This document shows, piece after piece, positions 16,387 to 25,309 of a stretch of DNA of 64,000 bases. This DNA comes from Syntrophomonadaceae bacterium (lineage in GTDB: Bacteria > Bacillota > DSM-12270 > Thermacetogeniales > Thermacetogeniaceae). The notes under the pieces were generated by a model. It saw only the letters and a program-made list of their open reading frames with translations, had not been told where the DNA came from and did not search any database. The translations under genes and the position numbers were made by a program. The stretch is from the NCBI GenBank assembly GCA_012840385.1, contig DULK01000028.1:1-64000 (forward strand). Direction: 5' to 3'. Position 1 is the stretch's first letter. Each line of letters begins with the position of its first letter.

Positions 16387-17778
16387 ATGGAACTGCTTGA
16401 TCGCATACCTCCGCACAGCATCGAAGCGGAACAGGCGGTGCTGGGGGCGCTGCTCCTGGCCCCGGAGAGCTTCGCCACCGTTGCGGAGATCCTCAAACCT
16501 TCGGATTTTTACGGCGAGGGGCACCGGGAGATCTACCGGGCCCTCCAGGAACTGGCCGAGACCGGCCGGCCGATCGACCTGGTCACGGTCACCGAGTCTT
16601 TGAAACAGAAGGATCTGCTGGACAAGGTGGGAGGGGCCAGCTACCTGGCATCCCTGGCAGGGGCGGTGCCGACTGCCGCCAACGTGGGGTATTACGCCCG
16701 GATCGTGGCGGAGAAGGGCTTGCTTCGCACCCTGATCGGCACCTGCACGCAGCTGGTTGCCAGGGCATACGACGAGGGGGTGGAGAGCGAGCGGCTCTTC
16801 GACGAGGCGGAGCAGATGATCATGGAGTTGAGCGTCCGCCGCCAGAGCCGGGGCTACCGTTCCCTGAAGGAACTGCTGGTCAGCACCCTGGAGCAGATCG
16901 AGCAGATGTACATCAACAAGGGTGCGGCCACCGGCCTGTCCACCGGCTTCGACGCCCTGGACAGGATGACCCTGGGGATGCAGCCCAGCGACCTGATCCT
17001 GCTGGCGGCGCGCCCGTCCATGGGCAAGACCTCCCTCGGCCTGAACATCGCCCGCAACGTGGCGGCGAGTGGAGTTCCGGTTGCCATCTTCAGCCTGGAG
17101 ATGTCCGGGGACCAGGTGGTCCAGCGCCTGCTCTGCGCCGAGGCCCTGATCGACCAGCACCGCCTGCGAACCGGGCGTCTCACCGAGGACGACTGGTCGC
17201 GCCTCTTGCACGCAGCCACCAGGCTTTCCGAAGTCCCCATTTTCATCGACGACACACCTGCCATCAGCCTGCTGGAGCTGCGGAGCAAGGCCCGCCGCCT
17301 GAAGATCGAGCACGGGATCGGCTTCCTGGTGATCGATTACCTCCAGCTCATGCAGCTCGGCAAGCGGGTCGAGAACCGCGTCCAGGAGATCTCGGAGATT
17401 TCCCGCTTCCTGAAGTCCCTGGCCCGGGAGCTGGACATCCCGGTGCTGGCCCTTTCCCAGTTGAGCAGGGCGGTGGAGCAGAGGATGGATAAGATCCCGA
17501 TGCTCTCCGACCTCCGGGAGAGCGGCAGCCTGGAGCAGGACTCGGACGTGGTGCTGTTCATCTACCGGGACGATTACTACAACCCCGATTCCGAAAAAAA
17601 GGGAATCGCCGACATCATCATCGCCAAGCAGCGCAACGGCCCCACCGGAACGGTGGAACTGGCTTTCTTAAAAGAGTTCACGAAGTTCGCCAACCTGGAG
17701 AAGTCCGAACCGCCGGCCTTCGGCGGGGAGGCGCCGGAGCCTCTTGACGGAGACGGTCCTTCCGGGGCCGTCCGGTAG
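16387..17778 (+). CDS. dnaB: Replicative DNA helicase DnaB
   Basis: 463 aa. N-terminal DnaB domain (PPHSIEAEQAVLGALLL) and RecA-like C-terminal ATPase: Walker A ARPSMGKTSL near residue 208, Walker B region FLVIDYLQLM near 315, and an SLEQDSDVVLFIYRDDYY block. Hexameric 5'-to-3' helicase at the fork. It begins 11 bp after lonC and is likely co-transcribed. Confidence 0.98.
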   Translation: MELLDRIPPHSIEAEQAVLGALLLAPESFATVAEILKPSDFYGEGHREIYRALQELAETGRPIDLVTVTESLKQKDLLDKVGGASYLASLAGAVPTAANVGYYARIVAEKGLLRTLIGTCTQLVARAYDEGVESERLFDEAEQMIMELSVRRQSRGYRSLKELLVSTLEQIEQMYINKGAATGLSTGFDALDRMTLGMQPSDLILLAARPSMGKTSLGLNIARNVAASGVPVAIFSLEMSGDQVVQRLLCAEALIDQHRLRTGRLTEDDWSRLLHAATRLSEVPIFIDDTPAISLLELRSKARRLKIEHGIGFLVIDYLQLMQLGKRVENRVQEISEISRFLKSLARELDIPVLALSQLSRAVEQRMDKIPMLSDLRESGSLEQDSDVVLFIYRDDYYNPDSEKKGIADIIIAKQRNGPTGTVELAFLKEFTKFANLEKSEPPAFGGEAPEPLDGDGPSGAVR

Positions 17779-17949
17779 GATGAACACCTGCCGCCGGCCC
17801 GGCAAACCGCCGGGAGCGGGTGCTGGGCGGGGCCGCACCTTAGCTTGACACTGCAGGCGGCTTTTGTTAATATTTAGTCGGTTGAGAGTGTTTTTCTTGC
17901 AAAGCGTCCCGCTTTTTTTATTTTTAGCCGGTTGAGGGGGGCTGCTTTT

Positions 17950-19347
17950 TTGGAAAAATACGACTGCATCATCGTTGGAGCCGGTCCCGCCGGAATTTTC
18001 TGTGCTCTGGAACTGATAAGACGGAATGAAAGCATAAATATTCTCATGCTGGAGAAGGGCCGGGACCTCCAGGACCGGACATGCCCGTCCCGGGAAAAGA
18101 GGGCGCCCTGTTTCGGCTGCCCCTCCTGTGCGGTTGTGTCCGGGTGGGGTGGGGCCGGCGCCTTCAGCGACGGCAAGCTCGCCCTCTCCACCGAAGTCGG
18201 CGGTATGCTCGGCTCCTACCTCGATAGGGAAGAGTTCGAGGATGGCATCCGGTCCGTCCACGAGATTTACCTGGAGTTCGGGGCGCCGCAGGAAGTCTAC
18301 GGGCTGGAGAACCAGGATGAGATCGACACTCTGGCAAAGCGCGCCGCCCTGGCGGGGCTGCGCCTTGTGCCCGCTCCTGTGCGCCACCTGGGAACCGGCA
18401 GGACCCAGAGGATCCTGCAGCAGATGCAGGATTACCTGGTCACAAAAGGGGTGGCCATCAGGACGAACACAGCGGTAGATTCCCTGCTGGTAAGAGACGG
18501 AGCCGTTGCCGGCGTGGTCACCGGGAAGGGAGAGGAAATAGCCGCTTCCTACGTGGTCTGCGCCCCCGGGAGGCAGGGGGCGGAATGGCTCGTCAGACAG
18601 GCGGAAAAGCTCGGCCTGAAGATGGCCATCAACCCGGTGGATATCGGCCTCAGGGTCGAGCTTCCCGCAGTGGTGATGGAACCGCTGACGAAGCTGACCT
18701 ATGAGGCGAAGTTCCTTTTTACCTCGCCGACCTTTGAGGACCGGGTGCGGACCTTTTGCATGAACCCGTATGGGGAAGTGGTCATGGAGAATACGGATGG
18801 AATCGTTACGGTGAACGGCCACACCCATGCGGAATACAAGACCGATTACACAAACTTTGCCCTGCTTGTGAGCAAGAATTTCACCGAACCCTTCAAGGAG
18901 CCCATCGCCTACGGGAAGTACATAGCCAGCCTGGCCAACATGCTGGGCGGCGGGGTCATCGTCCAGCGCCTGGGCGACCTGATGCACGGCAGGCGCTCGA
19001 CCCCGGAGCGGCTTGCCAAGGGGCTGGTGGTGCCCACCTTGAAGGAGGCAACACCCGGCGACCTTTCCCTGGTGCTGCCCTACCGTCACTTCCTGGCCAT
19101 CATCGAGATGCTCAAGGCGATGGATCAGGTGACACCGGGTGTTTATTCCCACCATACGCTCCTTTACGGGGTTGAAGTGAAGTTCTACTCATCCCGCATA
19201 GAGGTAACGAATGTCCTGGAAACCGGGGTTCCGAACCTTTTCGTTGCCGGGGATGGTGCCGGGGTCACGCGCGGGCTGGCCCAGGCCTCTTTGAGCGGAA
19301 TGATCGTTGCCCGTGAGATCACACGCCGGAAGAACTCTGCCGCTTAA
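17950..19347 (+). CDS. FAD-dependent dehydrogenase, uncharacterised (COG2509-like)
   Basis: About 465 aa. A Rossmann FAD-binding motif starts at once (DCIIVGAGPAGIFCALELIRR); a GD motif near the C-terminus (LFVAGDGAGVTRG) completes the FAD site. A cysteine cluster CFGCPSC near residue 55 could bind a metal or act in redox. The family is widespread in clostridia and has no proven substrate. TTG 17950 follows GAGGGGGG; TTG 17932 would also be in frame. It lies between dnaB and purA. Confidence 0.8.
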   Translation: MEKYDCIIVGAGPAGIFCALELIRRNESINILMLEKGRDLQDRTCPSREKRAPCFGCPSCAVVSGWGGAGAFSDGKLALSTEVGGMLGSYLDREEFEDGIRSVHEIYLEFGAPQEVYGLENQDEIDTLAKRAALAGLRLVPAPVRHLGTGRTQRILQQMQDYLVTKGVAIRTNTAVDSLLVRDGAVAGVVTGKGEEIAASYVVCAPGRQGAEWLVRQAEKLGLKMAINPVDIGLRVELPAVVMEPLTKLTYEAKFLFTSPTFEDRVRTFCMNPYGEVVMENTDGIVTVNGHTHAEYKTDYTNFALLVSKNFTEPFKEPIAYGKYIASLANMLGGGVIVQRLGDLMHGRRSTPERLAKGLVVPTLKEATPGDLSLVLPYRHFLAIIEMLKAMDQVTPGVYSHHTLLYGVEVKFYSSRIEVTNVLETGVPNLFVAGDGAGVTRGLAQASLSGMIVAREITRRKNSAA

Positions 19348-19395
19348 AGCGGTTGGTACTCACCGGTACATGGGAAAGAACAGGAGGCGGAGTCA

Positions 19396-20676
19396 TTGTC
19401 GTGTGTAGTGATTGTAGGGGCCCAGTGGGGGGACGAAGGCAAAGGGAAGGTCACCGATTACCTGGCCAGCCGGGCGGACGTTGTGGTCCGCTACCAGGGG
19501 GGCAACAACGCCGGGCACACCGTGGTGATCGGTTCCCAGGAGTTTCGCCTGCACCTGATCCCCTCCGGGATTTTTTACCCCGATAAGGTCTGCATTATCG
19601 GCAACGGGTTGGTGGTCGACCCCGAGGTATTATTCCAGGAACTGGACGGGCTGCTTGCCCGGGGCGTTAAAAACGGGAGGCTCTGCATCAGCGACCGGGC
19701 ACACATCCTGCTGCCGTGCCACAAGCGGCTCGACGAGGCCCAGGAGGATGCCCGGGGGAACCAGAAGATCGGGACAACCCGGCGCGGCATCGGCCCGGCT
19801 TATGTAGACAAGGTCTCCCGCGTTGGGCTCCGAACCGGAGAACTGCTCGAACCCGGCTGGGAAGATTATGTTTCACAACTGGTGGAGCAGAAAAACGCGG
19901 TCTTTGAAAAGCTGTACGGGGTCCCTGGTTTCGATCCCGCGGAAATCGTGGTCTGGCTCAAGCCTTACGCCGAAAGGATGCGCCCCTTTATCACCGATAC
20001 CTCCCTTCTTCTCTCCCGGTACCTGGCGGAGGGGAGGCACGTGCTGTTTGAAGGTGCCCAGGGAACGCTGCTTGACCTGGACCACGGCACCTATCCGTTC
20101 GTGACCGCTTCCAGCCCGGCGGCAGGCGGCGCCTGCACCGGTTCCGGGGTTGGCCCGACCGCCATCGACCGGGTCCTGGGAGTGTGCAAGGCCTACCTGA
20201 CCCGGGTCGGGGAGGGGCCCTTCCCCACCGAGCTGATGGGTGTGGACTGCGAGGATCTCCGGCAGCGCGGCATGGAATTCGGGACCACCACCGGGCGTCC
20301 CCGCCGGTGCGGCTGGCTTGACTTGGTGATGCTCCGCTATGCTGCCCGGATAAACGGCCTGAGCGGGCTGATCATCACCAAGCTCGACGTGCTCGACCAT
20401 ATGCCGAAAGTCAGGCTGTGCACCGCCTACCGCCGGGGCGGCGAGGTCTTGAAGGAGTTCCCGGCCAGCTTGAGAGTGCTCCGGGAGTGCGAGCCGGTCT
20501 ACGAGGAACTGGACGGATGGCAGCAGGACACCTCCGGAATCAGAAGGTACGAGGACCTGCCCGAAGCCGCCCGCAGGTATCTGCAGAGGATTTCGGAAAT
20601 AACAGGCGTCCCGGTGGTGATGGTTTCTGTTGGCCCCGACCGGGAGCAGACCATCGTCCTGCAGGAGGTGTTCTAG
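19396..20676 (+). CDS. purA: Adenylosuccinate synthetase
   Basis: 426 aa, full length. The GTP-binding signature QWGDEGKGKVTDYLA at the N-terminus, the NNAGHT motif, and FEGAQGTLLDLDHGTYPFVT are all present. Converts IMP and aspartate to adenylosuccinate using GTP, the first committed step to AMP. TTG 19396 follows GGAGGCGG. tRNA-Lys follows. Confidence 0.98.
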   Translation: MSCVVIVGAQWGDEGKGKVTDYLASRADVVVRYQGGNNAGHTVVIGSQEFRLHLIPSGIFYPDKVCIIGNGLVVDPEVLFQELDGLLARGVKNGRLCISDRAHILLPCHKRLDEAQEDARGNQKIGTTRRGIGPAYVDKVSRVGLRTGELLEPGWEDYVSQLVEQKNAVFEKLYGVPGFDPAEIVVWLKPYAERMRPFITDTSLLLSRYLAEGRHVLFEGAQGTLLDLDHGTYPFVTASSPAAGGACTGSGVGPTAIDRVLGVCKAYLTRVGEGPFPTELMGVDCEDLRQRGMEFGTTTGRPRRCGWLDLVMLRYAARINGLSGLIITKLDVLDHMPKVRLCTAYRRGGEVLKEFPASLRVLRECEPVYEELDGWQQDTSGIRRYEDLPEAARRYLQRISEITGVPVVMVSVGPDREQTIVLQEVF

Positions 20677-20789
20677 AAGACCAGACGGGCCACCATCACC
20701 CACCGGGCGGAAATAACACGGGCAGCCTGCCGCGCAGCTCATGGGGGATGTGTTGCTGTGCGCGGCGTGTACTGCCTGCATGTGGGCTG

Positions 20790-20818
20790 TTGACAAAAGC
20801 ACTGACCCATTGTAAGAT
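20790..20818 (+). promoter_or_regulatory. Promoter of tRNA-Lys
   Basis: TTGACA (20790-20795), 17-bp spacer, TAAGAT (20813-20818), 28 bp before the tRNA. Confidence 0.75.
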
Positions 20819-20845
20819 ATTTGATGTAACAAAAATAAGATATGT

Positions 20846-20921
20846 GAGCCATTAGCTCAGTTGGTAGAGCACCTGACTTTTAATCAGGGTGTCCCGCGTT
20901 CGAGTCGCGGATGGCTCACCA
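20846..20921 (+). tRNA. tRNA-Lys (anticodon TTT)
   Basis: 76 nt cloverleaf: acceptor GAGCCAT/ATGGCTC, D arm GCTCAGTTGGTAGAGC, anticodon arm CTGACTTTTAATCAG with TTT, T arm CCGCGTTCGAGTCGCGG, and an encoded CCA end. Own promoter upstream and a terminator downstream. Confidence 0.98.
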
Positions 20922-20930
20922 TTTGATAAT

Positions 20931-20962
20931 AAAGGGTTTCCGGAAACGGGAACCCTTAGTTT
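20931..20962 (+). terminator. Terminator after tRNA-Lys
   Basis: AAGGGTTTCC-GGAAAC-GGGAACCCTT hairpin followed by AGTTTT. Confidence 0.75.
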
Positions 20963-21094
20963 TCCCCGAAAATATGATTATTTTATTGTTCCTCTGCATA
21001 CTGTCTGTGTCTGATTTGAAGGGAAATGTTGCGAATTTAGATCCTGGTAAGTGGGGTTAGGATATAATAATTAACAGAAAGGGGGAACCACATC

Positions 21095-21322
21095 ATGCTG
21101 CGAAGGTTTAAGGTTATCTTAGAAAAAAATGAAAGTAACGGCTATACTGTCACCGTTCCCGCTCTGCCTGGCTGCGTTACTCAAGGTAAAAATAAGGATG
21201 AAGCCCTGGAAAGAATCCAGGAGGCCATTCAAGGATACCTGGAGGCACTGGAGATCGAAGGACTGCCTGTACCCGACAGCGATATAGATGTTGCCGAGGT
21301 CGAGGTGGCTTACGGGGCATGA
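21095..21322 (+). CDS. hicB: HicB family antitoxin
   Basis: 75 aa. A typical short HicB: RRFKVILEKNESNGYTVTVP, then LPGCVTQGKNKDEALERIQEA, the partial RNase-H-like fold that binds HicA. No separate DNA-binding domain is visible. A TATAAT at 21063-21068 and an AAAGGGGG ribosome binding site precede it. It overlaps the following toxin gene by 4 bp. Antitoxin-first order (hicB-hicA) is shared with the 40.2-kb pair. Confidence 0.9.
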   Translation: MLRRFKVILEKNESNGYTVTVPALPGCVTQGKNKDEALERIQEAIQGYLEALEIEGLPVPDSDIDVAEVEVAYGA

Positions 21323-21543
21323 CCAGGCTGCCACGGGTTAGCGGTAAAGATGTGGTGAGAGCTCTTAAACGGGCGGGTTTTAGAGTAACCCATATCCGTG
21401 GTAGCCATTATTATTTACGGCGTTCCGGCGGCAATCTTGTAACAGTTCCCGTTCATACGGATGAGATTCTCGATTTAAAGACTTTAAAGTCAATCCTTGA
21501 ACAGGCAGGACTTACTATTGAAGAATTAATTGATTTGCTATAA
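21319..21543 (+). CDS. hicA: HicA family mRNA interferase toxin
   Basis: 74 aa. A dsRBD-like small protein: VSGKDVVRALKRAGF, then the catalytic-His segment THIRGSHYYLRR and VPVHTDEILDLKTLKSIL. HicA cleaves mRNA and is held inactive by HicB. All family residues appear intact, including the His of the GSHY motif. Translationally coupled to hicB (ATGA overlap). Confidence 0.92.
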   Translation: MTRLPRVSGKDVVRALKRAGFRVTHIRGSHYYLRRSGGNLVTVPVHTDEILDLKTLKSILEQAGLTIEELIDLL

Positions 21544-21568
21544 GGCCGTGCTGAAAAAGGTGTTAGCC

Positions 21569-22017
21569 GTGGAAAAGTATAAAAAGCTGTTAATGCGTAT
21601 AATGAGTGGTCAATCAGATTCAAACATACCTTTTATAGAACTTTGCGATCTTCTCCTTGTGTTGGATTTAAGGAGCGTGTAAAGGGAGATCACCACATTT
21701 TCTACCAGGACGGAATCGAAGAGATTCTTAATTTGCAGCCCAAGGGCACACTTGCCAAGGCTTATCAGGTTAAGCAAGTAAGAGCTGTTATCCTCAAGTA
21801 CCGGATGGGGGCAAGATTAATCAGAAAATTCAAGGCTTCTAAGCCTTTCCGATATACGCCGGAATCCCTGCGGCGTTTTGGTGTCTCAGTCAGGCTGTCG
21901 GCCAGGATGAATTTTATCGCTTCAATTGCACTCGCAGCAGGCGGATGCGCCGCAACTGGGTTGATCATCTCGTTTCATCTCCAGAAAAAAGAAAAAACCG
22001 CTATAAAAGCGGTTTAA
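21569..22017 (+). pseudogene. Frameshifted HicA-type toxin of a second subfamily
   Basis: GTG 21569 starts a protein reading VEKYKKLLMRIMSGQSDSNI and on to ELCDLLLVL, the usual start of the longer HicA subfamily. After about 29 codons the frame breaks near 21660 (GTGTTGGATTTAAGG). The following frame continues FKERVKGDHHIFYQDGIEEI and KAYQVKQVRAVILKYRM, the rest of that HicA. Inserting a single G would restore it. The second half also runs on past the normal stop into unrelated sequence. No HicB partner follows, so the module is dead. Confidence 0.75.
21995..22015 (-). terminator. Hairpin terminator
   Basis: AAACCGC-TATAAAA-GCGGTTT. The minus-strand side continues into six T residues, so it would work best for leftward transcription; rightward activity is weaker. 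Confidence 0.5.
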
Positions 22018-22079
22018 TAACGGTTATATATTTCTATAAGATATTGGGATATAATTACAGTTAAAGGAGGCGAAGTCTT

Positions 22080-22295
22080 ATGTCGATTGAGCGTTTAGAA
22101 AATGAAATAAGAAAATTAAGGCCACATGAGAGAGAAGAACTTTTCCGGCGATTGGGTATCCTCAAAGGAAAAGAAGAGAAACGCCGCGGCGGGCCTGACG
22201 ATCCTTTAGCAAAATTGATTGGAATAGTTGAAATTTCATCTGACAGCTCAAAAAGATACAAGGAGGACCTCTATGGAGGCCGCACACCTCTCTAA
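22080..22295 (+). CDS. Probable VapB-like antitoxin of a broken PIN module
   Basis: 71 aa, Glu/Lys/Arg-rich. The start, MSIERLENEIRKLRPHEREE, resembles small helical antitoxins paired with PIN toxins. It overlaps a truncated PIN reading frame downstream by 23 bp. TATAAT at 22050-22055 and AAAGGAGG precede the start. It appears intact while its toxin is truncated. Confidence 0.6.
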   Translation: MSIERLENEIRKLRPHEREELFRRLGILKGKEEKRRGGPDDPLAKLIGIVEISSDSSKRYKEDLYGGRTPL

Positions 22296-22380
22296 GCTAT
22301 TCATTGATACAAGCGCTTTTGTTGCCCTGGTAGATAAAAAAGACGATTTACACGCAAACAAATATGGTTCCGCTGCTTAA
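22273..22380 (+). pseudogene. Truncated PIN-domain toxin (VapC-like)
   Basis: 35 aa only. The N-terminal PIN motif is clear (KLFIDTSAFVALVDKKDDLH) with the first catalytic Asp, but the frame stops after residue 35 and the remaining catalytic acidic residues are missing. A terminator-like hairpin follows at once. Confidence 0.75.
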
Positions 22381-22407
22381 GCATATCTCTAAATTCTCCC
22401 GCCGTTA

Positions 22408-22436
22408 ACCCGGCGAAAAATCCGGGATGTTTTTAT
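22408..22436 (+). terminator. Terminator
   Basis: CCCGG-CGAAAAAT-CCGGG followed by ATGTTTTTATT, between the TA relic and the methyl-transfer cluster. Confidence 0.7.
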
Positions 22437-22469
22437 TAAAATTTGTATAGTCAATATAATAATTTATTG

Positions 22470-22497
22470 TTGACACCTATTTACTACATGATATAAT
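22470..22497 (+). promoter_or_regulatory. Promoter of the methyl-transfer cluster
   Basis: TTGACA (22470-22475), 16-bp spacer, TATAAT (22492-22497). Overlapping and following it is an AT-rich palindromic stretch (ACATGTATATATAGG, about 22500-22514) that resembles the perfect palindrome at 26906-26919, a candidate operator for the GntR regulator encoded at 27689. Confidence 0.75.
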
Positions 22498-22544
22498 ACA
22501 CATGTATATATAGGTAATATCAAAAATATACAGGGGGAATCGCC

Positions 22545-23357
22545 TTGATTATCATCGGTGAAAAAATCAACGGAACCATTCCCAGCGTGAAGCAGGCCAT
22601 AACGGAAAGGAATGAACAGTTTATCCGCGACCTGGCCGTCCGGCAGGTCGAAGCCGGTGCCGACTATGTGGATGTGTGTGCCGGCACCGCACCGGAAGTC
22701 GAGGTAGAGACGCTGAAGTGGTTGATGGATATCGTGCAGGATGCGGTTGATAAGCCTTTATGCATTGACAGCCCTAACCCGAAAACGATCGAACAGGTTT
22801 TCGAATACGCCAGGCGCCCCGGAATCATCAATTCGGTGTCGGAAGAGGGCGATAAGTGCGAGGTTATTTACCCGTTGATCCAGGGTACGGAGTGGCAGGT
22901 CATTGCCCTGACCTGTGACAACAACGGAATTCCGTCGGATGTCCAGACGCGGGTGGAGATAGCAAAGACGCTGGTGGAAAAGGCCCAGAAATATGATATA
23001 GCCCCTGAAAGAATCTACATCGATCCTCTGGTAATGGCCCTTTCCGCAGACAATAAATCCCTCCTCAACTTTGTTGAAACCTTAACAACCGTCAAAAAAA
23101 TGTACCCAACCGTTAAGTTTACCTCCGGTCTCAGCAACATCTCCTTCGGCATGCCGCTGAGAAGGGTTGTGAATCAGGCTTTTCTGACCATTGCATTTTT
23201 TGCCGGAATGGACTCGGCCATTATGGACCCCTGCAACAGGGAGATGCTGGCAACACTGCTTGCCACAAGGGCTTTGCTGGGACAGGACCGCTACTGCCGG
23301 AACTACTACAATGCTTACCGCAAGAACAAGATAGGCCCGGTTAAAGAGGAAAAATAA
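22545..23357 (+). CDS. Methyltetrahydrofolate:corrinoid methyltransferase (MtrH/MtgA-like pterin-binding)
   Basis: 270 aa. A TIM-barrel pterin-binding protein: the first strand IIIGEKINGTIPSVKQAI, then VEAGADYVDVCAGTAPEVE, then LCIDSPNPKTIE, are the conserved Asn/Asp pterin-site segments. Such enzymes move a methyl group between a corrinoid protein and tetrahydrofolate; examples are MtgA of glycine betaine and the O-demethylase methyltransferase II. It is followed by a corrinoid protein and a URO-D-type methyltransferase, so it most likely takes the methyl group off the corrinoid onto THF. TTG 22545 follows CAGGGGG. First gene of the cluster. Confidence 0.88.
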   Translation: MIIIGEKINGTIPSVKQAITERNEQFIRDLAVRQVEAGADYVDVCAGTAPEVEVETLKWLMDIVQDAVDKPLCIDSPNPKTIEQVFEYARRPGIINSVSEEGDKCEVIYPLIQGTEWQVIALTCDNNGIPSDVQTRVEIAKTLVEKAQKYDIAPERIYIDPLVMALSADNKSLLNFVETLTTVKKMYPTVKFTSGLSNISFGMPLRRVVNQAFLTIAFFAGMDSAIMDPCNREMLATLLATRALLGQDRYCRNYYNAYRKNKIGPVKEEK

Positions 23358-23500
23358 TTCCGTTCATTTTGACGGTATACCCGTAACTCAATAGGGTTAA
23401 CAGGGGGTGAGCTCCGGCTGTAACAAGCTGTAACGAAAAGCAAGTCTGGGCTTCAGGGATGTAATTTCAACTTTACATTCTTAAAAGGAGGATCTGATTG

Positions 23501-24139
23501 ATGGCAGACTTACAGGCTTTGACTCAGGCAGTGGGCGAACTGGATGAGGAAAAGGTTTTGGGGCTTTTGAGGGAATTTGTGGCCACAAACCCCGGGGTGG
23601 AGGAAACCCAGCAGGTCGTCAATGCATGCCAGCAGGGAATGGCCATCGTGGGGGATCTGTTTGAAAAGAACGAGTACTTTGTCGGCGATTTGATTTTTGC
23701 CGGTGAACTGCTCACCGCGGCCATTGATATCCTAAAACCCGTCCTGGGCGGCGGCAGCTCCGAGAAGGTAGGTTCGATAGTTCTGGGTACCGTAGAAGGC
23801 GATTTGCACGATATCGGCAAAAACATTTTCAAGAGCATGGCCGAAGCGGCGGGCTTTGAGGTTTACGACCTCGGCATCGACGTCCCCGCCGGTGCATTCG
23901 TGGAAAAGGTAAAAGAGGTAAAGCCGCAAATAGTGGGAATGAGCGGTGTGCTCACCCTTGCCCTGGATTCGATGAAGAAAACGGTGGATGCCCTCAAAGA
24001 GGCGGGGCTGCGCGACCATGTTAAAATCATCATCGGTGGAAACCCTGTTACAGAGGACGCCTGCAGGCAGATCGGGGCGGACCGGTTTACCACCAACGCC
24101 GCCGAAGGCGTTAAAATATGCCAGGGGTGGGTGAAGTAA
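23501..24139 (+). CDS. Corrinoid (cobalamin-binding) methyl carrier protein 1
   Basis: About 212 aa. Two domains of the MtaC/MtbC/MtvC type: an N-terminal helical cap (residues 1-85) and a Rossmann-like B12 domain with the cobalt-coordinating His in GDLHDIGKN, followed by the LGIDVP and GGNPVT segments. The methyl group is carried on the cobalt between substrate-specific and THF-specific methyltransferases. ATG 23501 is 8 bp after AAAGGAGGA. The next gene starts one base after its stop. Confidence 0.93.
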   Translation: MADLQALTQAVGELDEEKVLGLLREFVATNPGVEETQQVVNACQQGMAIVGDLFEKNEYFVGDLIFAGELLTAAIDILKPVLGGGSSEKVGSIVLGTVEGDLHDIGKNIFKSMAEAAGFEVYDLGIDVPAGAFVEKVKEVKPQIVGMSGVLTLALDSMKKTVDALKEAGLRDHVKIIIGGNPVTEDACRQIGADRFTTNAAEGVKICQGWVK

Positions 24140-24140
24140 C

Positions 24141-25295
24141 ATGACCGACGTTGCGGCTCTTGCCCGGGAAAGAACTCAGCTGTTTCATGATGTGCTCGAT
24201 GGCAAAATTCCTAAAAGAGTACCTGTCTTCGCATCCTTTCCGGTTGAATTTTGCATCCAGTACGCCGGAAAAGATCTGGTAGAGGTTCAGTGGAACCATG
24301 AGATGCTGGAGGAAGTATTCGATAAGGTATGCCGGGATTTTTATTCGGACATGCTTCCGGTAAACGCTTTCAGGCTTCCTTCTTTTTATAAACTGCTTGG
24401 TGCGAGAAACTTTGTAATGAGTTCCGGAGGTTTTTTACAGCATCCTGAAGTTGAGGGGATGGCGCCGGAAGACTATGATGACTTCATTGCATCACCGTAC
24501 AACTGCATTGTAGAGAAGATACTGCCCAGGATTTACAGCGAACTGAATACCGACTTGAACACAAAAGCAATAGCCTTTGCAAAAGCATTCAAGGCCTTCT
24601 ATGACGAAATGGGCTATCTCGGAATGCTGTACGGCAAGCTGACTCAGAAATACGGCTATGCCGTTGTGAACTTATTTGCAGGATTCACCGAGGCGCCCTT
24701 TGACTTCATGTCCGACCAGTTGAGGGGTTTCAAGGGTATTTCCATCGATGTCAGGAGGATTCCCGAAAAAGTCGAGGCGGCCGTCGAAGCCGCCCTGCCG
24801 CTGTTGATTAAAGCGGGGACGCCGCCGGTTGTAAATAAAAACGATTCAACCTTTATCCCACTGCATATGGCGCCGTACCTGCGCGGCAAAGACTTTGAAA
24901 GATTTTACTGGCCTACCTTCAAGAAGCTGGTTGAAGCTCTGGCAGAAAGAGGGTTATCATCATACTTGTTTGTTGAGCAGGATTGGATGCGCTATCTGGA
25001 TTACTTATACGAGCTGCCGGAGAATACAAGGATGAGGTTCGAGTACGGAGATCCGAAGCTCGTTAAAGAAAAGCTGGGGAAAAAGCACATCATCTCCGGC
25101 TTCTATCCCGTATCTTTGTTGAAAACCGGAACAAAGCAGCAGTGCATCGATAAGGCGAAGGAGCTCCTCGGTATTCTGGCACCGGGCGGCAGGTATTTCT
25201 TTGATTTTGACAAGGTTCCGGTAACCCTGGACAGCATCAATGTCGACAACGCAAGGGCAGTGCTGGAGTATGTGGCTGCCAATGCCGATTATTAA
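24141..25295 (+). CDS. Uroporphyrinogen-decarboxylase-fold methyltransferase (substrate:corrinoid)
   Basis: 384 aa of the URO-D superfamily, the fold of MtaA, MtbA and the MtvB/O-demethylase methyltransferases, which bind zinc and activate methyl donors for transfer to a corrinoid. No porphyrin-pathway genes are nearby; corrinoid proteins flank it, so demethylation of an organic substrate (methoxylated aromatic, methylamine or betaine type) is far more likely than heme synthesis. A conserved VPVFASFPVEF start and a KHIISGFYPVSLLKTG segment are notable. The substrate cannot be read from sequence. The start is 1 bp after the corrinoid gene stop. Confidence 0.85.
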   Translation: MTDVAALARERTQLFHDVLDGKIPKRVPVFASFPVEFCIQYAGKDLVEVQWNHEMLEEVFDKVCRDFYSDMLPVNAFRLPSFYKLLGARNFVMSSGGFLQHPEVEGMAPEDYDDFIASPYNCIVEKILPRIYSELNTDLNTKAIAFAKAFKAFYDEMGYLGMLYGKLTQKYGYAVVNLFAGFTEAPFDFMSDQLRGFKGISIDVRRIPEKVEAAVEAALPLLIKAGTPPVVNKNDSTFIPLHMAPYLRGKDFERFYWPTFKKLVEALAERGLSSYLFVEQDWMRYLDYLYELPENTRMRFEYGDPKLVKEKLGKKHIISGFYPVSLLKTGTKQQCIDKAKELLGILAPGGRYFFDFDKVPVTLDSINVDNARAVLEYVAANADY

Positions 25296-25309
25296 AGGAG
25301 GGTGCCGTT

